From an uncultured Eudoraea sp. (GTDB lineage: Bacteria > Bacteroidota > Bacteroidia > Flavobacteriales > Flavobacteriaceae), in the NCBI RefSeq assembly GCF_947490415.1, contig NZ_CANLGX010000006.1:62001-126000 (forward strand): DNA of 64,000 nucleotides, in the 5' to 3' direction. A program made the translations under genes and the position numbers. Below the pieces are notes generated by a model. That model saw only the letters and a list, made by a program, of their open reading frames with translations, was not told the origin of the DNA and did not search any database. Positions 54,992 to 63,188 of this stretch are shown here, in pieces. The stretch's first letter is position 1; each line of letters starts with the position of its first letter.

Positions 54992-56476
54992 ATGACTCTT
55001 GAAAATAATTTACAGGAAAGCACTCAAAATTCCATTGAAAAAAGTTATAAATCATTTTCCTTAGCCTTTCCAAAAATAATTACTTCTTTTCTATGGCTGC
55101 TATTCACAGGCAATCTGGTATACATGATGTATTATTTTCCAAGTATTCCCGAATGGTCCCTGGGAGGTATATTGAGGGTTAACGGCTTTACCATTTTAAT
55201 TTTAACCACCGTCACATTCTTTAGTGCGCTAGTCAGCACCTATGCCGGGAATTATCTAAATGGTTTTAGATACCATTCTCGCTTTATGGCACTATGCCTG
55301 GGTTTTACCTTATCCGTTATGTTATTTGTAATGTCCGATCATATTATCTTATTTCTGCTCAGCTGGTTGGGAATGGGATTTTTTATGTCCAGATTGATTG
55401 GAATAGATTCCAATTGGGGAGAAGCCCGAGAAGCTTCAAAATTTACGCAGCGTTATTTTCTCACAGGTACCTTTTTCCTGAGCGCCGGAGTACTATTGCT
55501 GGCCTTCGAAAGCGGAAAATTTACAGTAAGTGGTCTGGTTTCTTCATTGAATGAATTGCCGCTGTATATTGTATCTATCGCGGCCATATGCGTCATTACT
55601 GCCGCCATTGTTCAATCGGCAATTTACCCTTTCCATCGCTGGTTGCTTTCTGCAATGACCTCACCCACACCTGCTTCGGCCCTCATGCATGCAGGTTTTG
55701 TTAATGGTGCAGGAATTTTGCTGGCATTGTTTTCAACCTTAATGTTTGCTTCAAATACATTGAACGTTCTCTTTATCATCGGAGGGCTAACAGCCATAAT
55801 AGCACAGTTCACCAAGCTTCTTCAGGTCAACGTGAAGCAAAAACTGGCTTGCTCTACCATCGCTCAAATGGGTTTTATGATCATGCAGTGTGGTTTAGGC
55901 TTTTTCAATGCAGCCGTTGTACATTTGATCCTACATGGATTTTATAAGGCGTATTTGTTCCTTGCTTCCGGGGAGGCAATAGAACACTCAAAACCACAAA
56001 AACCACCACAGATAAGGATAAAACCGTTTCAAGCCGTAGTTGTACTGTTCTTCGGTATACTAGGAGCCATTCTGTTTGCCCTATTAACAGGAAAGGGAAC
56101 GGAACTGGACAGCGGAATTTTCCTTACGCTTATTGTAGCAATTACAGTAGGACAGGTAACTTATAATATTGTCAAGCAGCAAAGTCTATCGGTTTTACAG
56201 AAAACAATTTTACCCCCAGTTTTGTTCATATGCGGTATAGGGATATATGCCCTAATGTACAAATGGGTAACAGCTTTGATGGCTGAAATGCCTATGGTAG
56301 CCGTACCTCGGTCTCTTTCAGTGATACAGGTTGTATTTGGTATTGTGTTTTTGGTCGGTTTTTTCATCATGAAATTAGGAATTTACCGCAAAGTCCCTTG
56401 GCTCTATGTAAGGCTATTAAACGTATCCCAACCCTATAAGAAATCCATCTTAATGTATAAATCTAAATCTTTATGA
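54992..56476 (+). CDS. dabB: DabB, NuoL-like proton channel subunit of the DAB inorganic-carbon system
   Basis: A 494-residue protein with about 14 membrane segments, in the proton-antiporter (NuoL/MrpA-type) family: HRWLLSAMTSPTPASALMHAGFVNGAGILL is the family signature, with a membrane lysine nearby (QFTKLLQVNVKQKLACSTIAQMGF). It should pass cations to drive DabA. The four-base overlap with dabA confirms a two-gene DAB unit. It is not part of complex I, because no other nuo genes are present. Confidence 0.9.
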   Translation: MTLENNLQESTQNSIEKSYKSFSLAFPKIITSFLWLLFTGNLVYMMYYFPSIPEWSLGGILRVNGFTILILTTVTFFSALVSTYAGNYLNGFRYHSRFMALCLGFTLSVMLFVMSDHIILFLLSWLGMGFFMSRLIGIDSNWGEAREASKFTQRYFLTGTFFLSAGVLLLAFESGKFTVSGLVSSLNELPLYIVSIAAICVITAAIVQSAIYPFHRWLLSAMTSPTPASALMHAGFVNGAGILLALFSTLMFASNTLNVLFIIGGLTAIIAQFTKLLQVNVKQKLACSTIAQMGFMIMQCGLGFFNAAVVHLILHGFYKAYLFLASGEAIEHSKPQKPPQIRIKPFQAVVVLFFGILGAILFALLTGKGTELDSGIFLTLIVAITVGQVTYNIVKQQSLSVLQKTILPPVLFICGIGIYALMYKWVTALMAEMPMVAVPRSLSVIQVVFGIVFLVGFFIMKLGIYRKVPWLYVRLLNVSQPYKKSILMYKSKSL

Positions 56477-58869
56477 TCCAACAACACATTCTTAAAAGTA
56501 TCGAAGAAGCATCTAAAGTTATTGGAAAAACCTGGCCTTTGTACTCTTTCGTAACCTCGAATCCTTTATCAGGCTATGAAAAAGTATCTTTCAAAGATGC
56601 AGTGAATAGCGCCAAAGATCTTTTAAACGCGAAGATTTTCCCGGAAACTTCATTATATCGCCAGGCTTGGGAGCAAGGAGAAATTGAAAAAAATATACTC
56701 ATTGCACTATTGAGAGAAAACGGATTGTCCAAATCTCCGGAATTCTATTTGCAACAAATGCAATCCCAAAAGTGGGTCCAGGAAAAAAATATAAACCATG
56801 ATTTAGACAGGATCATGGCAAAGTGGCTTGCCATTTTTATGGATGAAGGTCTGGCCGAATGGGAAATGCCAGGAAAAAAAGATGGTTTTTATAAAGCATG
56901 GCGAAAATTGGCCATATATGACAGTGAGATAGGAATAAAGGCTCTTTGTGAAATACCAAAAACCAGTTCGGAGGCATTGGCACATGTTTTAACCGGCTAC
57001 TCCAAAGAAGAGTGCACTAAAATCTTCACATATCATTTAGCCGCATTACCGGGATGGACCGGCTTTATCAATTACCGCATTGAATCCAACTCGCTTTGGC
57101 AGCAAGAATATCCTATCAGCCTAGAAGATTATTTGGGGGTGCGTCTATGGATAGCGCAACAATTGAAGGATCAGATACTACCCGAAATTGAAAAGGACGA
57201 GACAGATAATATGATCTCAAAACTTCAATATATCTGGTTGAAAGCTTGGGAAAAAAGCTGGCAAAACCAGCTTATCAAAACCTTGAAGAAAGAATCGATA
57301 ACCACAAAACCTTCCAGGAACGGGGAACCTTGCCCTGACGCACAAATGGTCTTCTGTATAGATACCCGATCGGAGCTTATACGAAGACACGTGGAATCCA
57401 AAGGTAATTATGAGACCTATGGTTACGCCGGATTTTTTGGCATAGCGATGGACTATGAGAATTTGAACGATGACCTGGTCCGTAAATCATGCCCCCCAAT
57501 CGTGTCTTCTGCCTATAAAGTCTCTGAAATTCGACAGGCTAGCAAAAATGAAAATATGTTGGCTTATAAAAAGAAAAATGAAATCTTGAAATTCGGTGAA
57601 TATTTTCTAAGAAGGATGAAGAATATGCTTCCTTCTGCTTTTGGATATGTGGAAGGATCGGGATTCTATTATGGATTATCTCTATTGGCCCGTACTTTAA
57701 CTCCAGGATATTTTTATCGCCTCAAAAAGAAAAACATTTCATCATATGAGACCTTTTGCGAACCGGAAATCAACAGCGCCACTACGCAAGATGAAATTAG
57801 TCTTCAAATCACCCTGGATGAAAAAGTAGCCATTGTAAAATCTGCTTTTGACCTCACAGGTTGGAAACAGTTTTCACCTTTAGTACTTTTTATAGGCCAT
57901 GGTAGCCATTCCGCAAACAATCCGTTTGGTTCAAGCCTTGACTGTGGAGCCTGCGCGGCAAGCCCGGGCAGGCATAACGCCCGTATGTTGGCCAAGTTGG
58001 CAAATCTACCCGAAGTAAGAAAAGCCTTGGCGGATAATAATCATTTTAATATTCCGACAGATACTCATTTCATAGGTGCCGAACATAATACGACTACAGA
58101 TGAAATTGTAATTTTTGATTCCGAAGTTCCCGATTCACATAAAGAGCAATTGCTTAACTTAAAATCGGATTTGTTAAGCGCACAGCAAACCGCAACCCAA
58201 GATAGGTTCGGTATACAAGGGAATAGTATTGCTTTAGCCCAACGTAAAGCAAATGATTGGGGGGAGACCAGACCCGAATGGGGTCTGGCAAAAAATGCAG
58301 GGTTCATCGTGGCACCCAGGGCACTTACTAAAAATGACAACCTTGATAGCCGTTGCTTCCTTCATTCCTACGACTGGGAATTGGACATAAAAGGAAAGGC
58401 GTTGGAAGGCATTATGCAGGGACCTATGGTAGTCACCCAGTGGATCAACAACCATTATTATTTTTCCACAGTTGACAATGATAAATTTGGAGGAGGCTCC
58501 AAAATTACACATAATATCACTGGTAAATTTGGGGTGGTCCAGGGCAACGGCGGAGATCTAAAAATGGGTCTGCCGTTACAATCATTATTTCAATCAGATC
58601 GCGAGATGTACCATAAGCCGATACGTCTCTCAGTGCTCATACAAGCACCAATAACGCGGGTAACAGATATACTTTTACGGAATGAAAACTTAAAAACATT
58701 ACTGGATAATGAATGGATCTATTTAATGGTGATGGATCCCTTGCAAGAAAATGATATTAAGCTTTACGAAAAAAATATGCAATGGGTTCCAACGACGGAA
58801 GAAGGTGTTCGTGAAGAAAATTATCGTACAAAGGTTGATGTTGAAATCTTCGATGAAATTTTAATATAA
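56473..58869 (+). CDS. dabA: DabA, DUF2309 carbonic-anhydrase-like subunit of the DAB inorganic-carbon system
   Basis: A 798-residue cytoplasmic UPF0753/DUF2309 protein that works with DabB as an energy-coupled, one-way CO2 hydration system, concentrating bicarbonate in the cell. The residues known from Halothiobacillus DabA are conserved: C295 and D297 in FCIDTRSE, H476 in GHGSH and C491 in DCGAC, with the last two 15 residues apart as in that enzyme. The zinc site and Asp-Arg dyad are therefore plausible. It starts with ATGA overlapping dabB and ends the operon. Confidence 0.93.
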   Translation: MIQQHILKSIEEASKVIGKTWPLYSFVTSNPLSGYEKVSFKDAVNSAKDLLNAKIFPETSLYRQAWEQGEIEKNILIALLRENGLSKSPEFYLQQMQSQKWVQEKNINHDLDRIMAKWLAIFMDEGLAEWEMPGKKDGFYKAWRKLAIYDSEIGIKALCEIPKTSSEALAHVLTGYSKEECTKIFTYHLAALPGWTGFINYRIESNSLWQQEYPISLEDYLGVRLWIAQQLKDQILPEIEKDETDNMISKLQYIWLKAWEKSWQNQLIKTLKKESITTKPSRNGEPCPDAQMVFCIDTRSELIRRHVESKGNYETYGYAGFFGIAMDYENLNDDLVRKSCPPIVSSAYKVSEIRQASKNENMLAYKKKNEILKFGEYFLRRMKNMLPSAFGYVEGSGFYYGLSLLARTLTPGYFYRLKKKNISSYETFCEPEINSATTQDEISLQITLDEKVAIVKSAFDLTGWKQFSPLVLFIGHGSHSANNPFGSSLDCGACAASPGRHNARMLAKLANLPEVRKALADNNHFNIPTDTHFIGAEHNTTTDEIVIFDSEVPDSHKEQLLNLKSDLLSAQQTATQDRFGIQGNSIALAQRKANDWGETRPEWGLAKNAGFIVAPRALTKNDNLDSRCFLHSYDWELDIKGKALEGIMQGPMVVTQWINNHYYFSTVDNDKFGGGSKITHNITGKFGVVQGNGGDLKMGLPLQSLFQSDREMYHKPIRLSVLIQAPITRVTDILLRNENLKTLLDNEWIYLMVMDPLQENDIKLYEKNMQWVPTTEEGVREENYRTKVDVEIFDEILI

Positions 58870-58875
58870 GGACTT

Positions 58876-58971
58876 ATGATCCAGGAAAGCCATCTGGATA
58901 ACGTTCTTAAGGACCGTACCCTTATTATTGCCACCATGTACAACCAGGAGAGGGTCATTCCTCGAAACTGA
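58876..58971 (+). CDS. Possible 31-residue ORF or gene remnant after dabA
   Basis: ATG six bases after the dabA stop codon to TGA, encoding MIQESHLDNVLKDRTLIIATMYNQERVIPRN. The LIIATMY segment weakly recalls the C-terminal end of beta-carbonic anhydrases, so it may be the eroded 3' end of a former operon gene. Too short to be judged; a functional peptide is equally possible. Confidence 0.3.
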   Translation: MIQESHLDNVLKDRTLIIATMYNQERVIPRN

Positions 58972-58992
58972 TCGCATATTGTTCAGAATTAA

Positions 58993-59031
58993 AAAACCTC
59001 AACATGTAAATTACTAACTAGTTGAGGTTTT
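58993..59031. terminator. Terminator after the dab operon
   Basis: AAAACCTCAAC and GTTGAGGTTTT (11-bp arms) with a 17-nt loop, followed by T-rich sequence on either strand. It closes the dab operon and, on the other strand, the first repeat unit of the tRNA-Leu series. Confidence 0.75.
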
Positions 59032-59036
59032 AAACT

Positions 59037-59088
59037 GTACAGGCGGAGAGACTTCCCGCCGATGGCGGGATAAACTTCTCGTCTCTCC
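59037..59088 (-). repeat. Palindromic repeat unit, copy 1 (carries tRNA-Leu 3' end)
   Basis: A 52-nt unit nearly identical to 59153-59204. On the plus strand it begins GTACAGGCGGAGAGACT, the complement of the tRNA-Leu 3' end, then has the inner hairpin TCCCGCC-GAT-GGCGGGA; the outer arms GGAGAGAC and GTCTCTCC pair perfectly. It holds no gene. Confidence 0.8.
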
Positions 59089-59123
59089 TTATTTTTAATT
59101 CCACGCTTCAGAAAAAGAAAAAA

Positions 59124-59142
59124 GCCCCTCACAAAGAGGGGC
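59124..59142. terminator. Terminator between repeat copies 1 and 2
   Basis: GCCCCTC and GAGGGGC with ACAAA loop, flanked by an A-run and CTTTT. Symmetrical, can act in both directions. Confidence 0.7.
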
Positions 59143-59152
59143 CTTTTCCAAA

Positions 59153-59204
59153 GTACAGGCGGAGAGACTTCCCGCCGATGGCGGGATAAACTTCTCCTCT
59201 CTCC
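59153..59204 (-). repeat. Palindromic repeat unit, copy 2 (carries tRNA-Leu 3' end)
   Basis: As copy 1, with the same 17-nt tRNA-Leu-like start and the same inner TCCCGCC/GGCGGGA hairpin; the outer right arm is CTCTCTCC instead of GTCTCTCC, so the outer stem has lost its last pair. It lies 64 bp from copy 1 and 48 bp from the tRNA-Leu gene. Confidence 0.8.
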
Positions 59205-59220
59205 GTCTTTCATAAAAAAA

Positions 59221-59240
59221 CCCATCCAAAAATGGATGGG
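59221..59240 (-). terminator. Terminator after tRNA-Leu
   Basis: CCCATCCA and TGGATGGG with a 4-nt A loop, followed on the minus strand by a run of T. It ends the tRNA-Leu transcript. Confidence 0.82.
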
Positions 59241-59251
59241 CCTTTACTTCG

Positions 59252-59333
59252 TACAGGCGGAGAGACTCGAACTCTCACACCTTTCGGCACTAGATCCTAA
59301 GTCTAGCGTGTCTACCAATTCCACCACGCCTGC
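59252..59333 (-). tRNA. tRNA-Leu (anticodon TAG)
   Basis: Complete minus-strand cloverleaf: acceptor GCAGGCG/CGCCTGT, anticodon stem CTAGA/TCTAG around CTTAGGA (anticodon TAG, CUA-type codons), a long variable arm as in Leu tRNAs and T-arm with GTTCGAGTC. CCA is not encoded. Its 3' end is repeated twice downstream. Confidence 0.95.
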
Positions 59334-59494
59334 ATTTCCCAGCCCGATGTCTTCTCCTTAGTATTACTATGGAGGAGTAACTATCGGTATTAAGGGGATG
59401 CAAATATAAAGCAAAATTTCAATTTAAAAATAATCGAACTTTAAATTTATCAACCTTCTTTTCGTAAATTTAGTGATTCTTGAAATTATTTATA

Positions 59495-60886
59495 ATGCAA
59501 AACATAAAGGCTTACCTGAATCAACACAAAGATCGATTTATAAATGAGCTCATCCAACTTCTAAAAATGCCATCTGTCAGTGCAGATTCTGCCTATTCTC
59601 AGGATGTCCTGGATACTGCAGAAGCTTTTGCCACTTCTTTAAAAAATGCCGGTTGTGATGTTATCGAGATTTGTGAAACTCAGGGATATCCAATCGTTTA
59701 TGGAGAAAAAATAATTGATAGGAATCTACCAACGGTTCTGGTTTATGGCCATTATGATGTTCAACCACCAGATCCATTAGACCTATGGGACTCCCCACCA
59801 TTTGAGCCTATAATTAAAAAAACGGAACTCCACCCCGATGGAGCCATTTATGCCCGTGGAGCCTCTGATGATAAAGGACAGGTCTATATGCATGTGAAAG
59901 CACTTGAATTCATGGTTGCAAACAACGAGCTTCCCTGCAACGTTAAATTTATGATTGAGGGGGAAGAGGAAGTAGGAAGCGAAAGCCTGGGGGCATTTGT
60001 AAAAGAGAATCATGAAAAATTAGCCAATGATATTATTCTAATTTCCGATACCGGAATGATCGCTAATGATGTTCCTTCTATCACTACCGGCCTGAGGGGG
60101 TTGAGTTATGTGGAAGTGGAAGTAACCGGGCCAAACAGGGATTTACATTCAGGGCTTTACGGAGGTGCGGTGGCTAATCCTATCAACATCCTTGCAAAAA
60201 TGATTGCCTCTTTGCATGATGAAAATAACCATATTACCATTCCCGGATTTTATGATAAGGTAGATGAACTTTCCCGGGAGGAGCGGAGCGCTATGGAAAA
60301 AGCGCCTTTTAACCTGGAGGCATATAAAGCGGCGCTGGATATTGATGATGTCTTTGGCGAATCTTCATATACTACAAATGAAAGAAACTCCATTAGGCCT
60401 ACACTAGATGTAAACGGTATATGGGGCGGCTATACAGGAGAAGGCGCAAAAACCGTTATTGCGAGTAAGGCACATGCAAAAATATCAATGAGACTCGTAC
60501 CACATCAGGACTGGCATGAGATCACTCAACTTTTTAAAACCCATTTTGAAAATATTGCCCCTGCGGGAGTTAAGGTAAAAGTTATTCCTCACCATGGTGG
60601 TGAAAGTTATGTAACCCCTATTGATAGTATAGGTTACCAGGCGGCCAGTAAAGCCTATGAGACAACCTTTGGAAAAGTACCCGTACCCAAGAGAAACGGC
60701 GGTAGCATTCCTATTGTACCATTATTTGAAAGGGAATTAGGATCGAAGTCCATCTTAATGGGTTTTGGACTGGACAGCAATGCCATTCATTCCCCGAATG
60801 AGCATTTTGGAGTATGGAACTTTTTAAAAGGAATTGAAACAATACCCTATTTCTATAAATATTATACAGAACTATTTTCTAAGTAA
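59495..60886 (+). CDS. M20 family dipeptidase
   Basis: A 463-residue metallopeptidase starting at ATG (MQNIKAYLNQHKDRF) in preference to an upstream TTG. Zinc-ligand and catalytic motifs are intact: VYGHYDVQP, GASDDKGQ, MIEGEEEVGS, DTGM and a late NAIHSPNEHFG. It has the dimerisation domain in the middle and cleaves dipeptides or acyl amino acids in the cytoplasm. No operon partner. Confidence 0.94.
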   Translation: MQNIKAYLNQHKDRFINELIQLLKMPSVSADSAYSQDVLDTAEAFATSLKNAGCDVIEICETQGYPIVYGEKIIDRNLPTVLVYGHYDVQPPDPLDLWDSPPFEPIIKKTELHPDGAIYARGASDDKGQVYMHVKALEFMVANNELPCNVKFMIEGEEEVGSESLGAFVKENHEKLANDIILISDTGMIANDVPSITTGLRGLSYVEVEVTGPNRDLHSGLYGGAVANPINILAKMIASLHDENNHITIPGFYDKVDELSREERSAMEKAPFNLEAYKAALDIDDVFGESSYTTNERNSIRPTLDVNGIWGGYTGEGAKTVIASKAHAKISMRLVPHQDWHEITQLFKTHFENIAPAGVKVKVIPHHGGESYVTPIDSIGYQAASKAYETTFGKVPVPKRNGGSIPIVPLFERELGSKSILMGFGLDSNAIHSPNEHFGVWNFLKGIETIPYFYKYYTELFSK

Positions 60887-61043
60887 ATTCAGATTTGAAT
60901 AAAAGCCAGATTTGTTTAAAAATTAAGAGGGAAAATTCCTTTAAATCATAAAACCCTCTTAATGAGGTATTTTTATTTCATTATAGTGTAACAAATCATA
61001 GCAAATTGCGTTCTAACCATTAGAATCAAAAACGAACACTATA

Positions 61044-62144
61044 ATGATACGACGCTTTTTTATCCTCTGTTCCGGAGCGGACACGGGCATTCTTGAATCC
61101 TGTTCTTCAGGAGAACAAAACAAATACGCAGGCATAGGTGCTACTGTTTTTTTTACCGCTGTAATGGCCTTTATTGCAAGTAGTTATGCGTTATACACTG
61201 TATTTGACAACGTTTATACCGCTATCTTTTTTGGACTTATCTGGGGCCTTCTAATTTTTAACCTGGACCGGTTTATTGTCTCTACTATTAAAAAAAGAGA
61301 CAGTCTTAAAAGTGAATTTTTACAGGCTACCCCCAGGATAATTTTGGCAGTCATTATTGCCGTTGTAATCTCCAAACCTTTGGAAATGAAAATTTTCGAA
61401 AAGGAAATTAACCAGGTTTTATTGGAACAAAAAAACGAACTCACCCTGGCAAATAAAGCGCAGATTGCTCAGCAATACACTCCGGTGGTTGCCAGCCTGA
61501 ATGAAGATGTTGCATCACTTAAAGATGAGATAAATGTAAAAGAGGCTGAAACAAATGCACTCTACGACACCTATATTTCCGAGGCGGAAGGAAGGGCAGG
61601 TACTATGCTTTTAGGCAAAGGACCGGTGTATAAAGAAAAACGCGAAAAGCATGATGCGGCTTTGTTAGAATTAAAACAATTAAAGGAAACAAATGCAACC
61701 AAGATTGCAGATATAGAAACCCAGATTGCAGCGCTCAATACAGAATATTCGCAGGCAGTTAATGATTCTCAACCCATTATTGACGGATTTGACGGTCTTA
61801 TGGCACGAATAAATGCGCTGGGAGAACTCGCTTGGTTTCCCTCTTTCTTTATTTTCCTTCTATTCCTTGCTATAGAAACCTCACCTATAATTGTTAAGCT
61901 TCTGGCTCCAAAAGGACCTTATGACCTAAAACTGGAAGATGAGGAAAGTGCCGTAGAGACCTGGGTGATGCAAAAAGTATTGCAACGCCAAAAAATCCTG
62001 GCCACAGACACTTCTCTGAATGAAAAAATATATGGTGAGATAGCTGAAGAAGAAGCCGTTTACGCGTATAAAAAACAGAAAGCCGAAGAGTTATTACGGC
62101 TGCAGGCAGATACCTTTCACGATCTGCAGATAAAAAGCTTATAA
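61044..62144 (+). CDS. DUF4407 domain membrane protein
   Basis: A 366-residue protein with hydrophobic segments at about 28-50, 55-70, 95-115 and 265-285, and between the third and fourth a long charged coiled coil (about 125-250, VASLNEDVASLKDEI). These are the features of DUF4407. The family has no known function; the coiled coil points to a scaffold or stress-related role. It stands alone. Confidence 0.85.
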   Translation: MIRRFFILCSGADTGILESCSSGEQNKYAGIGATVFFTAVMAFIASSYALYTVFDNVYTAIFFGLIWGLLIFNLDRFIVSTIKKRDSLKSEFLQATPRIILAVIIAVVISKPLEMKIFEKEINQVLLEQKNELTLANKAQIAQQYTPVVASLNEDVASLKDEINVKEAETNALYDTYISEAEGRAGTMLLGKGPVYKEKREKHDAALLELKQLKETNATKIADIETQIAALNTEYSQAVNDSQPIIDGFDGLMARINALGELAWFPSFFIFLLFLAIETSPIIVKLLAPKGPYDLKLEDEESAVETWVMQKVLQRQKILATDTSLNEKIYGEIAEEEAVYAYKKQKAEELLRLQADTFHDLQIKSL

Positions 62145-62183
62145 GGAATATTAACCAATAATAAAGAATTGGTTACACGGGGA

Positions 62184-63185
62184 TTAATTTCCCCAGATTC
62201 TCACCCATAATTCAATTAAAACGTTTTGTGCGTCTTCTTTAAATTTTGGGGTTTCCTCAACTATGACCTCATTTTTTAGTTTAAGCAACTTATAGCTAAA
62301 AGCAAATTTTGGATCAATGGGATTCAGGCTTATCAAACCAAAACGAAGATCATTAAAGAGTAAGGTTTGCTCCTTCCGCGAAATGGTATACCAGCCTTCG
62401 GTAATTTTTATTAACCGGTTAAGCTTATCCTCACCTGCCAGTTCTCCTAAAAAGGCATGGTTTTTTGGATAACCCCTAAACACAATTGGTTTGGTATCAA
62501 ACAAGGAATATTCACCTATTAAATATTCTTTCCCCGCATCCACATTTGCAGTCCATAGTATTGAATTAAATGGGGTTGGCCTGGTTTGGATCTGTTCATA
62601 AGCAATCTCCTGATCCTCCAAATTATCTGTAAATTTCTTATAGGTAATACCCTTCAACAGCAAGGTTACCACTAGATAGCCGCTACTAACAATAAGACCC
62701 ATTCGATTATACTTTCTTCTGGCCGGTGAAAGCCTGTGTTGTCTCATGGTCAAAATCAGGAAAAACAGAAAAGGAAGCGTATATAAAGGATCAATTACAA
62801 AAATATTCTGGAAGGCCAGGCGAACATCAAAAGGCCAAAAAAGTTGCGTGCCCCAGGTGGTAAAGGAATCCAAAATAGGATGGGTAAACAAACCCCAGAA
62901 CATAAGTTTGGACCATTCCTGCCAGCTTACTCCGGAATTTTTTTCAATTTTAGAAATCAGCCATCCAAAAACGGGGGCAAACAAAAGGCTAAACAGAATA
63001 GAATGACTAAATCCTCTGTGCCATTCGGTATAAGTAACCGTATCTACAAAATAGCGACTCAAGACATCAAGATCGGGTATTGTGCCGGCAATTGCACCAT
63101 AAAGCATAGCTTTATTCCCCACCTTTTTACCAAGTACCACCTCACCAACTGAGGCCCCTAAAACTATTTGCGTTAGTGAATCCAT
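62184..63185 (-). CDS. YdjM-type membrane-bound metal-dependent hydrolase
   Basis: A 333-residue protein of the LexA-regulated/YdjM family (DUF457). The metal-site motifs are MDSLTQIVLGA at the start, TIPDLDVL, EWHRGFSHSI and THPILDSFTTWGTQLF, followed by membrane helices near 130-145 and 165-182 and a C-terminal soluble domain. Function is not established. It is 3 bp from the MutS-like gene upstream on the same strand. Confidence 0.88.
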   Translation of the reverse strand: MDSLTQIVLGASVGEVVLGKKVGNKAMLYGAIAGTIPDLDVLSRYFVDTVTYTEWHRGFSHSILFSLLFAPVFGWLISKIEKNSGVSWQEWSKLMFWGLFTHPILDSFTTWGTQLFWPFDVRLAFQNIFVIDPLYTLPFLFFLILTMRQHRLSPARRKYNRMGLIVSSGYLVVTLLLKGITYKKFTDNLEDQEIAYEQIQTRPTPFNSILWTANVDAGKEYLIGEYSLFDTKPIVFRGYPKNHAFLGELAGEDKLNRLIKITEGWYTISRKEQTLLFNDLRFGLISLNPIDPKFAFSYKLLKLKNEVIVEETPKFKEDAQNVLIELWVRIWGN

Positions 63186-63188
63186 CTA

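Noticed and set aside
58989-59225. 78-codon minus-strand ORF
   Set aside because: It lies wholly within the terminators and palindromic repeat units and repeats their translation.
52971-59333. Genomic island bounded by tRNA-Leu attachment repeats
   Set aside because: The repeats of the tRNA end are all within 300 bp of the gene; no copy was noticed on the far side of the dab block and no integrase is present, so a defined island cannot be claimed.
60923-60962. 9-bp inverted repeat TTAAGAGGG/CCCTCTTAA after the dipeptidase gene
   Set aside because: The loop is 22 nt and there is no clean T-run directly after it, so it is only a weak terminator candidate and was not listed as a feature.
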